This document shows positions 35,161 to 43,583 of a stretch of DNA of 64,000 nucleotides, in pieces. Both the position numbers and the translations under genes were made by a program. This DNA comes from Streptacidiphilus anmyonensis. Lineage in GTDB: Bacteria > Actinomycetota > Actinomycetes > Streptomycetales > Streptomycetaceae. The notes beneath the pieces were generated by a model. It was not told where the DNA came from. It saw only the letters and a program-made list of their open reading frames with translations, and did no database searches. Every line of letters starts with the position of its first letter. Position 1 is the first letter of the stretch. The DNA is taken from assembly GCF_000787855.1 (NCBI RefSeq), contig NZ_BBPQ01000001.1, positions 474,996 through 538,995 on the forward strand, in the 5' to 3' direction.

Positions 35161-36627
35161 ATGCGGACAGCGGACCGGCGCAGGCACACCGAGTTGCTCT
35201 TGCTTCTGGCAGCCGTGACGGTCTCGGCGGGGGCCTACGCCGCCGCCGAGCTCGCGTTGCACGGAGCTCTTCCGAGTTCTTTCGCGACGGTCTGCGGAGG
35301 GCTCGGCGGCCTGGCGCTGGGCGCCCACCTGGCGGTCCGCCGCTGGGCACGGCACGCCGACCCCCTGATCCTGCCCATCGTGGTGCTGCTGACCGGGCTC
35401 GGGCTGGCGATGATCCACCGACTGGACGTCACCTACGCGCTCGTCTCGGCCGACCCGGCCCAACGGGTCCCGGAGGCACCGCCACAAGTGCAGTGGACGG
35501 TCATGGCGGTGGTGCTCTTCGCCGTCGCGCTCGTGGTCGTGAAGCACCACCGCGTGCTCCAGCGCTACACCTACCTCACGATGGCCGGTTCGCTGGTGCT
35601 GCTCATGGCACCGGCCTTCTTCCCCGCCGTGAACGGCGCGAAGCGGTGGATCTCACTCGGGCCGGCCCACGTCGAGCCCGACGAATTCGCGAAGATCGGC
35701 ATGATCGTGTTCTTCGCCGGCTACCTGATGGCCAACCGGGACGCCCTGGTGCTCGTCGGCCGCCGCGTGTGGGGCGTCAGCCTGCCCCGGATGCGCGACC
35801 TCGGACCGTTGCTGGCGGTGTGGGTGGTCTGCCTGCTGGTCCTCGTCGTCGAAGTCGACCTGGGCACCTCGCTCATCGTCTTCGGCATCTTCATCGTGAT
35901 GCTCTACGTCGCCACCGAACGCGCGGGCTGGGTGATCGTCGGGCTCCTCCTCGCCGTCGTCGGCGGGGGCGCCGTCGGCGCGACCTCGTCGCACGTCGGC
36001 CAACGGGTCGCCGCCTGGCTGCACCCCATGGACGCCTTCCTGCCGAACCCGACCGTGACCGAGCAACCGGCTCAGGCGCTGTTCGCACTGGGCCACGGCG
36101 GCATCCTCGGCACCGGCCTCGGCCAGGGACAGCCCTGGCTGATCGGCTCGGCCGGACGCAGCGACTGGATCCTCGGGGCCTTCGCCGAGGAACTGGGCAC
36201 GGCCGGCGTCATGGCCCTGCTCGCGCTGTACCTGCTCCTGGCCCACCGCGGCTGGCGCGCGGCGGTGGTGTTGACCGACCCGTTCGGCAAGCTGCTCGCT
36301 GCCGGGCTCGGGTGCGTCGTCATTCTGCAGGTCTTCGTCGTCGCGGGTGGCGTGGTCGGCCTCCTGCCGGAAACCGGCAAGGCCCTGCCGTACCTCTCCC
36401 AGGGCGGCTCCTCAGCCGTGGCCAACTGGCTTCTCGCCGCCCTGCTGATCAAACTCAGCGACGCCGCCGGCCGCACCGAGACCCAGCCCGCCCCGAACCC
36501 CGCGGAGACCCTGACGATCAGCGCCACCGAAATCCACGCCGCAGCCAGCCGCCCGCAACCCGCACGCCAAGCCTGGAAGGCGACTTCGGGGACGCCTGCC
36601 GCCAGCTCCACACGAACCGGCCCCTGA
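35161..36627 (+). CDS. SEDS-family peptidoglycan glycosyltransferase (FtsW/RodA/SpoVE)
   Basis: A 488-residue integral membrane protein with about ten helices, typical for RodA/FtsW. VEVDLGTSLIVF carries the catalytic Asp region; GAKRWISLG, ILGAFAEELG and the late LPYLSQGGSSAVANW block are family signatures. It polymerises lipid II into glycan strands together with a class B PBP. No PBP gene is next to it, so it may pair with one encoded elsewhere. It follows the Ser/Thr kinase by 223 bp, and a GGGGGAACGGGGAACG leader supplies the ribosome site. The C-terminal 55 residues are polar and poorly conserved. Confidence 0.92.
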   Translation: MRTADRRRHTELLLLLAAVTVSAGAYAAAELALHGALPSSFATVCGGLGGLALGAHLAVRRWARHADPLILPIVVLLTGLGLAMIHRLDVTYALVSADPAQRVPEAPPQVQWTVMAVVLFAVALVVVKHHRVLQRYTYLTMAGSLVLLMAPAFFPAVNGAKRWISLGPAHVEPDEFAKIGMIVFFAGYLMANRDALVLVGRRVWGVSLPRMRDLGPLLAVWVVCLLVLVVEVDLGTSLIVFGIFIVMLYVATERAGWVIVGLLLAVVGGGAVGATSSHVGQRVAAWLHPMDAFLPNPTVTEQPAQALFALGHGGILGTGLGQGQPWLIGSAGRSDWILGAFAEELGTAGVMALLALYLLLAHRGWRAAVVLTDPFGKLLAAGLGCVVILQVFVVAGGVVGLLPETGKALPYLSQGGSSAVANWLLAALLIKLSDAAGRTETQPAPNPAETLTISATEIHAAASRPQPARQAWKATSGTPAASSTRTGP

Positions 36628-36878
36628 ACCACCGCCAACCGGCCCGCCGAGAAGCGGTCGCTGTCACCCCTAGCGGTCAATGGCCCCGGACGCGGATGGC
36701 GGTTTCCGAGTGCCGCCACGGCTCTGAACTGCGCGTACGGTGACCGGAACAGGGGCCCGCCAGCGTCGCCGCTGAGGCCCGTGGCTCCCCGCTGGATACC
36801 GACCTGTCTGGCACGGCTGTGGCACGACCAACTCCAGGCCCACCCCGTTCGATCCGACGGGACTCCGATATCGGTTGC
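36628..36878. other. intergenic region at island border
   Basis: About 250 bp between the SEDS gene and the opposing SUKH gene. I find no strong hairpin, gene or attachment-site copy in it. Confidence 0.45.
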
Positions 36879-37427
36879 CTAGTGAATGGGAAAGTCGAGC
36901 GCCTTACCGGCGCGGTCGTAAGCCACTTCATCCGCTTGGCAGTCGAACAGGTCGGGCATGTCCCTGAAGCAACGAACGTCTGAGTGCTCCAGCCAGATGA
37001 TCGGGCCCGGCGCGACGCGGCCTGTCGGGTTCGCCAAGAAGATCGCATTAGTCCCAGCCCCGCCAGCGATGGGGAACAGGTCTTCCGGCGCGTTGGCTAT
37101 GGCCAGCTCGTCGAGCAGGTCCTCGTAGGCTTCCCGAACTCCGAGTGCTTCGCGGATCTTTGGGCCATCGGGCCAGTCCTGTGTGCTCAGGAGATGCATC
37201 GAGAAGTAAAAATCGTCGATGCCGTCGGACAGCAGCAGGAGTTCCCGGTAGTCGGCCGGCAGGGCGAACCCTGCGCGAGTCTCCAGGGCATCCACGTCTG
37301 CAACGGAAGCTCCCGGTCGGAGGCGAGGGACCCGAACACTGGAGCGCCTCGAGTGGTCAGTCTCCCGAGCGTTGATCAGCTTGGAGATCCAGTGGTCAAG
37401 CGGGGCATCGGGTCGACTGTCCACCAT
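36879..37427 (-). CDS. SUKH (SMI1/KNR4) family protein
   Basis: A 182-residue protein with the SUKH fold signature: VDALETRAGFALPADYRELL near residues 45-64, then a LLLSDGIDDFY strand and a C-terminal FDCQADEVAYDRA block. SUKH proteins are often immunity proteins against polymorphic toxins, or orphan immunity genes in mobile regions. No toxin gene is visible beside it. Codon use is a little less GC-extreme than its neighbours, consistent with acquisition. Confidence 0.8.
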   Translation of the reverse strand: MVDSRPDAPLDHWISKLINARETDHSRRSSVRVPRLRPGASVADVDALETRAGFALPADYRELLLLSDGIDDFYFSMHLLSTQDWPDGPKIREALGVREAYEDLLDELAIANAPEDLFPIAGGAGTNAIFLANPTGRVAPGPIIWLEHSDVRCFRDMPDLFDCQADEVAYDRAGKALDFPIH

Positions 37428-37549
37428 GGCGGACAGTATGCAGCCCCGGTCGCCTCTCGATACGAACTACCGGCAGTTCGGTCGCTGAGGTCTCCCGTCC
37501 AGGTCAACCACGTTACTGCGGTCGGGTCCGGTCGGCTGCGGTCGACACG

Positions 37550-37578
37550 GTTGCTGTACTTCCGTGCTGTACAGCAAC
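37550..37578 (-). terminator. hairpin after zinc-ribbon gene
   Basis: GTTGCTGTAC (37550-37559) pairs perfectly with GTACAGCAAC (37569-37578) around nine bases, 10 bases past the stop of the minus-strand zinc-ribbon gene. Confidence 0.6.
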
Positions 37579-37588
37579 CCAGACGTAC

Positions 37589-37801
37589 TCATCGCTTCCG
37601 GAAGAGCTGCGGGTAGGGGCAGACCTCGATAGCCTCGGCCGGCCGGTCGGCCCACCGCCACCAGAAGTGATCCTCTGGGCACCTCCAGGCCTGGCGACAC
37701 ACCCGCCGGTTGTCGTCGTCGCGAAGTGAGAGGACAAGCCCGAGGTTCCTCAGCTCTCGCCCGCAGTCGGGGCAGCTCTGGGGCTCGGCGTCGTGGTCCA
37801 T
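37589..37801 (-). CDS. small zinc-ribbon protein
   Basis: A 70-residue protein with CPDCGREL near the N-terminus and CRQAWRCPEDHFWWRW in the middle, giving a CxxC...C...C zinc-ribbon pattern with a Trp-rich patch. Small proteins of this pattern are widespread hypothetical proteins in streptomycetes. Role unknown; nucleic acid or protein contact is possible. The ATG at 37801 starts just before the zinc motif; longer in-frame starts exist but add unrelated sequence. Confidence 0.65.
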   Translation of the reverse strand: MDHDAEPQSCPDCGRELRNLGLVLSLRDDDNRRVCRQAWRCPEDHFWWRWADRPAEAIEVCPYPQLFRKR

Positions 37802-37925
37802 GACGGACAGGGTAGCGAGCGACTGATGCTCGACGGATTTACAGACCGCTTGACGATCGCTCTGCAGACAGGCGCTGAGCTGCACGTTCATCGGATGCCG
37901 GGGCGGGAACTGCCCGACTGGTCCG

Positions 37926-38297
37926 TCACTGGTCCGGATCTCCGGGCCATGCCACCCCGCTCAGGATTGCGTTGCCTGCCTCGCCCACCAGGAACATCGT
38001 GCTGGCCTCGTCAATCGACGCGGCAAGTTGCTCAAGCTCAGTCGCGAGAGCGGGGTTCAGCTCGCGCCGCGCTCGGCTGGCACCCTTGATGATCTCGGTG
38101 ACGTAGCCAATCGCGTTAAGGGCATCCCGGTGCCGGCTGATCCCCTGCTGTCCGGACGGCCAGTCCGACTCCTGCCCCTGCTCCCGCTTGCGGTCCGCCC
38201 CGCCGGGCGGCGCGGGGCGGAGACAGGAGCGCGCCCGAGCGGGGGCGGACCGCGCCTCGCAAGCCGCGTGGTCCCTTGATTCAGTAGAGAAGGTCAT
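37926..38297 (-). CDS. hypothetical protein, helical C-terminus
   Basis: About 123 residues. The C-terminal half (ALNAIGYVTEIIKGASRARR onward) is a convincing amphipathic helical region. The N-terminal half is encoded by a GC-rich segment with a 12-bp inverted repeat (38190-38201 and 38242-38253) and reads as Arg/Ala/Pro-rich, so the true start is unsure. I do not recognise the family. Confidence 0.42.
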   Translation of the reverse strand: MTFSTESRDHAACEARSAPARARSCLRPAPPGGADRKREQGQESDWPSGQQGISRHRDALNAIGYVTEIIKGASRARRELNPALATELEQLAASIDEASTMFLVGEAGNAILSGVAWPGDPDQ

Positions 38298-38334
38298 CAC
38301 CACACCCCACTCCACCCCCCAGTCCGGTCTCGGG

Positions 38335-38396
38335 TGATGCTTGACAGCTTGGCTTCAGCTGATGCTTGACGGTTGATTCCCTGACTCGGCTAGGGT
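38335..38396 (+). promoter_or_regulatory. promoter with direct repeats upstream of second SUKH gene
   Basis: TGATGCTTGAC occurs at 38335-38345 and 38360-38370, 25 bp apart. The second copy runs into a -35 box TTGACG (38367-38372), with TAGGGT 18 bp on at 38391-38396. The repeated element overlapping the -35 suggests an operator or activator site. Confidence 0.5.
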
Positions 38397-38444
38397 CCCG
38401 TGCGCGGCATCGCTGCACCCGGGACAGGCGATCAGGAGAACGAC

Positions 38445-39050
38445 GTGGACAACAAGCCGAAGAGCAAGTCATCCACGATTGAGATCGTCCGTGGGCTTCG
38501 GGCTCTGATCGCGCCGCCGACCAGTGGTGGCAACGTCATTGACTGGTCGCAGGTGGCCGTCGAGTACGACCACGGCTTCCCCGAGGACTACCGGGCCTTC
38601 ATGGAGGTGTACGGCGAGGGGACATTCGACAACTTCCTGCATGTGGTCCCTCCGGTCTCCGAGGTCTATTCCAACCCGTCCGCCCTGGTGAGCGGTAGCA
38701 CCGATACCGCACGCTTCACGGCCGAGATGGAGGACTTCGAGGAGCCCGATCTGCTAATCGCATGGGGCGGCTCGGCGGACGCCGACCTGCTGTGCTGGTA
38801 CGCCTCGGATCCCGACCCCAACCAATGGACGACGGTCATCTGGCGCCGCCACTGGGCAGAACCGGAGTGCTGGATGCGCTTCGACTGCGGGATGGTCGAG
38901 CTGCTTCGCCGCTACCTGCAACACGAGATCCCGCAGTTTTGGATCAGTGACCTGAGGTACGAGGCTGCACGGTTCGTCCACGGGAGGGACGAACGCCGCT
39001 GGCGCCTCATGGGCCTCGACCCGTGGGGAGCGGAACCTCTCGGCGTGTAG
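38445..39050 (+). CDS. SUKH (SMI1/KNR4) family protein
   Basis: A 201-residue SUKH protein: FPEDYRAFMEVYGEGTFDNF (about residues 47-66) is the family core, followed by DLLIAWGGSADADLLCWYAS and a WRRHWAEPECWMRF strand. It differs clearly from the SUKH protein at 36879 (no close repeat), so they are separate acquisitions or old paralogues. The start is GTG at 38445 behind AGGAGA, 48 bases after the -10 box described upstream. Probably an orphan immunity or anti-toxin-like protein of the integrated remnant. Confidence 0.78.
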   Translation: MDNKPKSKSSTIEIVRGLRALIAPPTSGGNVIDWSQVAVEYDHGFPEDYRAFMEVYGEGTFDNFLHVVPPVSEVYSNPSALVSGSTDTARFTAEMEDFEEPDLLIAWGGSADADLLCWYASDPDPNQWTTVIWRRHWAEPECWMRFDCGMVELLRRYLQHEIPQFWISDLRYEAARFVHGRDERRWRLMGLDPWGAEPLGV

Positions 39051-39094
39051 TGGCACATCGCTGGCCACGTCCTCAATCGGCGTCGCTCTTCTGC

Positions 39095-39334
39095 TCAGCC
39101 CTCGTCATCGGCGGAACGAATCCAGGCCAACTGGGCCTCGCTCAGCGGCGGGTCGAAGCCCTCGGGGAACGTCATGAAGCGCTGCCCTAGCCACCTATTC
39201 AGGGGTCCGTGCCCTTCGCAGTGCCAGGCGAGGAGGTGCGGACCTTCCCCGCATTGCTCGTGCATGTAGCCACGTTCGTGGGCCTGACAGAAGTACCAAT
39301 ACGTCGAGCACTCGTGGTCGTCGACGTCAGGCGG
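39095..39334 (-). pseudogene. 5-prime truncated small Cys/His/Trp-rich gene
   Basis: A minus-strand frame of 79 codons, closed at its upstream end by a stop at 39335-39337 and lacking a usable start at that end, encodes a coherent protein-like sequence: STYWYFCQAHERGYMHEQCG, then HLLAWHCEGHGPLNRW, then FPEGFDPPLSEAQLAWI and a natural acidic end. Cys/His spacing suggests a small zinc-binding domain. It abuts the integrase start at 39338, so its 5-prime end was probably lost when the element arrived or decayed. A 55-residue product from an internal ATG is possible. Confidence 0.5.
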
Positions 39335-39337
39335 CTA

Positions 39338-40485
39338 GTGCCAGACAGGAAGAAGAACCCAAACGGTACCGGCAGCATCTGGCGCCGCAAGGACGGACGC
39401 TACGAAGCCCGCGTCTACGTTCCCCAGCCCGACGGCACCCGCGCACGCAAGATCGTCTATGGCGCCACATGGGAGGAGTGCGACAGCAAGCGGATTGACC
39501 TGGTCACCCGCGACCGGCAGGCCAGCCACCCCGACTCGCTCGGCGAAGCTGTCGGAGTGGCTGCCCTACTGGCTGGAGCACCACGTGAAGCCGAAACCGG
39601 AAGCGCAGCACACACGACAAGTACGAGATGCGCGTCAGGCTGCACCTGGCGCCCATCCTCGGGACCAAGAGCTTGGAGAAGCTGGCCCCAGCGGATGTCC
39701 GCCGCCTCATCGCCGTGGTGACGAAGCAGGTGTCCGTCGCGACTGCGCGCGAATCGCATCTGGTGCTGCGGTCGGCGCTGTCCGCCGCGATGCGGGATGA
39801 ACTGGTGGCCCGCAACGTCGCCAAACTGGTCCAGGCCCCGCGGGTCCAGTACCGCGAGACGAAGCCCTGGACGCTGGACGAGACGCTCATCTTCCTGGAA
39901 GGCGCGCGCCGCGATCCGCTGTATGCCGGGTTCGCGGTGGCGATTGCGCTCGGCCTGCGGCGCGGCGAGATCGCCGGACTGCACTGGGGCGACATCGACC
40001 TGGACAACCGCACGCTGACGGTTCGCCACCAGCTCCAGCGCCGCGATGGCGAGTTGTACGGGGACTCCCCCAAGTCTCGTCGGTTGCGAGTGATCCCGCT
40101 GCCCGCGATGTGTGTGCCGCCGCTGCGCTGGCAGCGGATGCGGCGGGCGGAGCAGCACCGCACGGCCGGCGACAAGTGGGAGGTGAGCGGCTACGTCTTT
40201 ACCACCCGGACGGGTCGCCCGGTCGAGCCACGCAACCTGCTCCGTTCCTTCGAGCGGATCACGGCTGACGATTCGCTGCCGAAGATCCGGCTGCACGACA
40301 CCCGGCACGGCTGCGCCACGCTGCTCTCTGCGGCTGGCGTCGCCCCGCGCGACCTGATGGCCATCCTCGGGCACAGCCAGATCGCCATGACGATGGAGAT
40401 CTACGCGCACGTGGTGCAGGAGCACCAGCGGGAGGCCATGAACCACATGGACCGACTGTTGAAGCGGCGCCGCAAGACCGGCTGA
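39338..40485 (+). pseudogene. tyrosine integrase broken by two frameshifts
   Basis: The N-terminal arm-binding segment (VPDRKKNPNGTGSIWRRKDG) reads from GTG 39338 in one frame. The core-binding domain start LSEWLPYWLEHHVKPK needs a +1 shift near 39548, and KYEMRVRLHLAPIL onward needs another +1 shift near 39597. The catalytic domain is intact: Arg in GLRRGEIAGLHW, HDTRHG (His-x-x-Arg), LGHS and the Tyr nucleophile in TMEIYAHVV. The gene ends 91 bp from the 3-prime end of tRNA-Thr, the usual place for an integrase of a tRNA-integrating element. The two shifts, if real, abolish function; both are single extra bases and should be confirmed in reads. Confidence 0.85.
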
Positions 40486-40501
40486 TGTCATCTGGTGATG
40501 T

Positions 40502-40539
40502 CAGAAGCGCCCCGGACCTGTCGGTCCGGGGCGCTTCTG
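40502..40539. terminator. 17-bp stem terminator between integrase and tRNA
   Basis: CAGAAGCGCCCCGGACC (40502-40518) pairs perfectly with 40523-40539 around a TGTC tetraloop. It can end both the integrase transcript and the minus-strand tRNA transcript. Confidence 0.88.
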
Positions 40540-40575
40540 CCGCTTGCCCATCCGTTGACGTGCAGCGGACCTGAG

Positions 40576-40649
40576 AGCCCCCTGTCGGGTTCGAACCGAC
40601 GACCCCCGCTTTACAAGAGCGGTGCTCTGGCCAGCTGAGCTAAGGAGGC
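40576..40649 (-). tRNA. tRNA-Thr (anticodon UGU)
   Basis: A 74-nt cloverleaf. The acceptor stem GCCTCCT pairs with AGGGGGC plus discriminator T, the D-arm contains TAGCTCAGCTGG, the anticodon stem CCGCT/AGCGG encloses CTTGTAA with anticodon TGT, and the T-arm contains GGTTCGAACC. CCA is not encoded. Its 3-prime end faces the integrase pseudogene, so it is the probable attachment site of the decayed element. I found no second copy of the T-arm and acceptor end at the other side. Confidence 0.95.
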
Positions 40650-40760
40650 GCGGTTGGCAGTGTACCGGGCGGGCGGAGTGCGTCGCTGCTGGTTTCTGTG
40701 GGCGGGAGGGCTGACAAGCGCACCATCGGACAGGTAACGTCACCCGGAGTTCACTCCGCT

Positions 40761-40776
40761 TGTGGACTAGACCTCA
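40761..40776. promoter_or_regulatory. DasR-like (dre) site upstream of msiK
   Basis: TGTGGACTAGACCTCA resembles the dre consensus ACTGGTCTAGACCACT recognised by the GntR-family N-acetylglucosamine sensor DasR, with a nearly palindromic GGACTAGACC core. It lies 58-73 bp before the msiK ATG. Matching is by eye and from memory of the consensus. Confidence 0.45.
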
Positions 40777-40833
40777 TCCCTTTACAACGGATCGTCCGGC
40801 ACGTTCCTGCCGGTGAAGGAGAGCAGAAGCACC

Positions 40834-41934
<1,101 letters not shown>

Positions 41935-41988
41935 TCGGCTGACCGACCGACCGGCTGACCGACCAAGCCGGCGCTCACCAAAGGCTGA

Positions 41989-42019
41989 GGAAGCCGTCCG
42001 GTTCATCCGGGCGGCTTCC
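41989..42019 (+). terminator. hairpin after msiK
   Basis: A 13-bp stem with one G-U pair (41989-42001 with 42007-42019) closes on a TTCAT loop, 55 bases after the msiK stop. Confidence 0.75.
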
Positions 42020-42106
42020 GGCATTTCGGGAGAATTCCGACACCAGGCTCACTCGTTGGAGTGACGCAATGTCGCCAAATCATCACCCCTCGCTAGCATC
42101 GCCGCT

Positions 42107-42535
42107 GTGAAGCAGCTAGTTCGCCGCATCGGCCGATCTCTCGCCTTCGTACTGCCGCTCGTCCTCGTGACGACCGGCACCCTCGCCGTCGCCAAGGTGT
42201 CGTGGGCGCCTCCGGCGACCGCCGACGTCCAGTCGCTGACGGCCGCCTCCGACGCGCAGGCGCCGGGGAAGCCCGCCGCCAACGCTCCGCAGGACGTCCT
42301 CCGGACGCGCCTGCTGCGGGAGTTGGGGGACAGGAGCCCCGCCGTCGCGCTGAGCGATCTGGAACGCACGATGGACCGTCAGCCGTCGCTGCGGCAGTAC
42401 TGCTCCTCGCTGGCCCACGAGCTCGGTCAGGCGGCCGTCCGCAAGTACCACGGGGACGTGCACAAGGCCCTGTCCTACGCGCGTCCGGTCTGCGACGCCT
42501 CGTTCGCCGCAGGTACCCTCAGCCCGGCGAATTGA
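42107..42535 (+). CDS. secreted or membrane-anchored hypothetical protein
   Basis: A 142-residue protein with an N-terminal signal or anchor (residues 9-30, FVLPLVLVTTGTLAVAKVSW), a disordered Ala-rich stretch, and a C-terminal helical domain with two Cys: YCSSLAHELGQAAVRKYHGD and ARPVCDASFAAG. The HELGxAA...KYxGD pattern looks conserved, but I know no function. The start is GTG at 42107. Its place between msiK and the sugar nucleotidyltransferase is probably conserved among relatives. Confidence 0.7.
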   Translation: MKQLVRRIGRSLAFVLPLVLVTTGTLAVAKVSWAPPATADVQSLTAASDAQAPGKPAANAPQDVLRTRLLRELGDRSPAVALSDLERTMDRQPSLRQYCSSLAHELGQAAVRKYHGDVHKALSYARPVCDASFAAGTLSPAN

Positions 42536-42569
42536 TGCACTGATTCAGGTGAGCATCAGGTGACAAGCG

Positions 42570-42603
42570 GCCTCACCCTCACTTTTGCCTACTAGGGTGA
42601 GGC
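42570..42603 (+). promoter_or_regulatory. promoter and inverted repeat at sugar nucleotidyltransferase start
   Basis: GCCTCACCCT (42570-42579) and AGGGTGAGGC (42594-42603) are perfect complements around 14 bases. The right arm overlaps TAGGGT (42593-42598), a likely -10 box six bases before the ATG at 42605, so the transcript is probably leaderless. Just upstream, TTCAGGTGA and ATCAGGTGA form a close direct repeat. Confidence 0.5.
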
Positions 42604-42604
42604 C

Positions 42605-43393
42605 ATGACCGCTGAGCACCTCATCCCCTCCGCCGGGGGGTCGCCGCTGGCCAAGCCGACGGTGACGCAGGCCGTGATCCTGGCCGGCGGCCAGGGATCC
42701 CGTCTCCGCCCGTACACCGACGACCGCCCCAAGCCGATGATCGAGATTCCCGGCACGGGTACCCCGATCATCGGCCACCAGCTCCAGTGGCTGGCCGAGG
42801 AGGGCGTCACCGACGTCGTCATTTCCTGCGGTTACCTCGCGGACGTCCTGCAGGACTGGCTGAAGACCGCCGACCTGCCGCTGAACGTCACCACCGTCGT
42901 CGAGACCGAGCCGCTGGGTCGCGGCGGCGGCCTGAAGTTCGCGGCCTCCTCGCTGCCGCGCCACGACGAGCCCTGGTACGCCACCAACGGCGACATCTGG
43001 ACCCGCTTCTCCCTGCGCGACATGGCCGGCTTCCACGCCGCCCGCGACGCCCATGCGACGCTGGCTCTGGCCCGTCCCCGCCTCCCCTGGGGCACCGTGG
43101 ACGTCGACCAGTTCGGCAACATCCTCGACTTCATCGAGTCGCCGCCGTCGCCGTACCTCATCAACGCGGGCGTGTACGTCTTCTCCGCCGAGTTCGCCTC
43201 CATGCTGCCGGACCTGGGCGACCACGAGCGCTCCACGTTCCCGCGCCTGGCCCGCGAGCGCCGCCTCTCCGGCTACGAGCTGCCGCAGGGCGTCTACTGG
43301 CGTGCGATCGACACCGCCAAGGACCTCAGCGAGGCCGCCAAGGAGCTCGCCTCCGCCCGTGCGGCCGCCGAGGCCGACTCCGCGGACGCGTAA
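42605..43393 (+). CDS. sugar-1-phosphate nucleotidyltransferase
   Basis: A 262-residue NTP_transferase-fold enzyme. The signature LAGGQGSRLRPYTDDRPKPM (residues 27-46) binds the nucleotide; Asp in ATNGDIW is the metal ligand, and INAGVYVF is the sugar-side loop. Family enzymes make NDP-hexoses (GDP-mannose, dTDP- or UDP-glucose types); the exact nucleotide is uncertain. The protein lacks the long C-terminal left-handed helix of bifunctional forms. No glycosyltransferase is adjacent. The promoter dyad at the start suggests tight control. Confidence 0.85.
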   Translation: MTAEHLIPSAGGSPLAKPTVTQAVILAGGQGSRLRPYTDDRPKPMIEIPGTGTPIIGHQLQWLAEEGVTDVVISCGYLADVLQDWLKTADLPLNVTTVVETEPLGRGGGLKFAASSLPRHDEPWYATNGDIWTRFSLRDMAGFHAARDAHATLALARPRLPWGTVDVDQFGNILDFIESPPSPYLINAGVYVFSAEFASMLPDLGDHERSTFPRLARERRLSGYELPQGVYWRAIDTAKDLSEAAKELASARAAAEADSADA

Positions 43394-43500
43394 CACCCGT
43401 CTCTCGCCGTCTCACTGCCTCTCCGCTCGATCGTCCCGCCCTCTCCAGCTGTCCCGCTCCAAGGGCCACGACAGCGGTCGAAAAGGGACATACGGTGCGC

Positions 43501-43551
43501 ATGGCAGGTGAAGCAAGGCAAGAGCCAGGAAAGCATCAGGCAAAAAAGTGA
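43501..43551 (+). CDS. possible 16-residue peptide
   Basis: ATG at 43501 (or GTG at 43495) opens a short frame, MAGEARQEPGKHQAKK, whose stop overlaps the base of the strong terminator at 43548. GGGA lies seven bases before the GTG. The Lys/Gln-rich end and direct placement against a terminator fit a small expressed peptide or a processed transcript end. Expression is unproven. Confidence 0.25.
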   Translation: MAGEARQEPGKHQAKK

Positions 43552-43577
43552 CCCCCGGCCTTCGGGCCGGGGGTCAC
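43548..43577. terminator. 13-bp stem terminator with TTCG loop
   Basis: GTGACCCCCGGCC and GGCCGGGGGTCAC enclose TTCG. A run of six A before the stem gives a U-tract on the minus strand, so it can also stop the DoxX-like transcript from the right. Confidence 0.88.
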
Positions 43578-43583
43578 TTCTCT

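Noticed and set aside
36628-39337. Search for the second attachment-site copy of tRNA-Thr
   Set aside because: No GGTTCGAACC-type match to the tRNA 3-prime half was found by eye between the SEDS gene and the integrase.
39209-39337. Earlier start for the integrase frame
   Set aside because: The extra 43 residues are antisense to the coherent Cys/His-rich gene fragment and unlike integrase N-termini; GTG 39338 precedes the family-like start.
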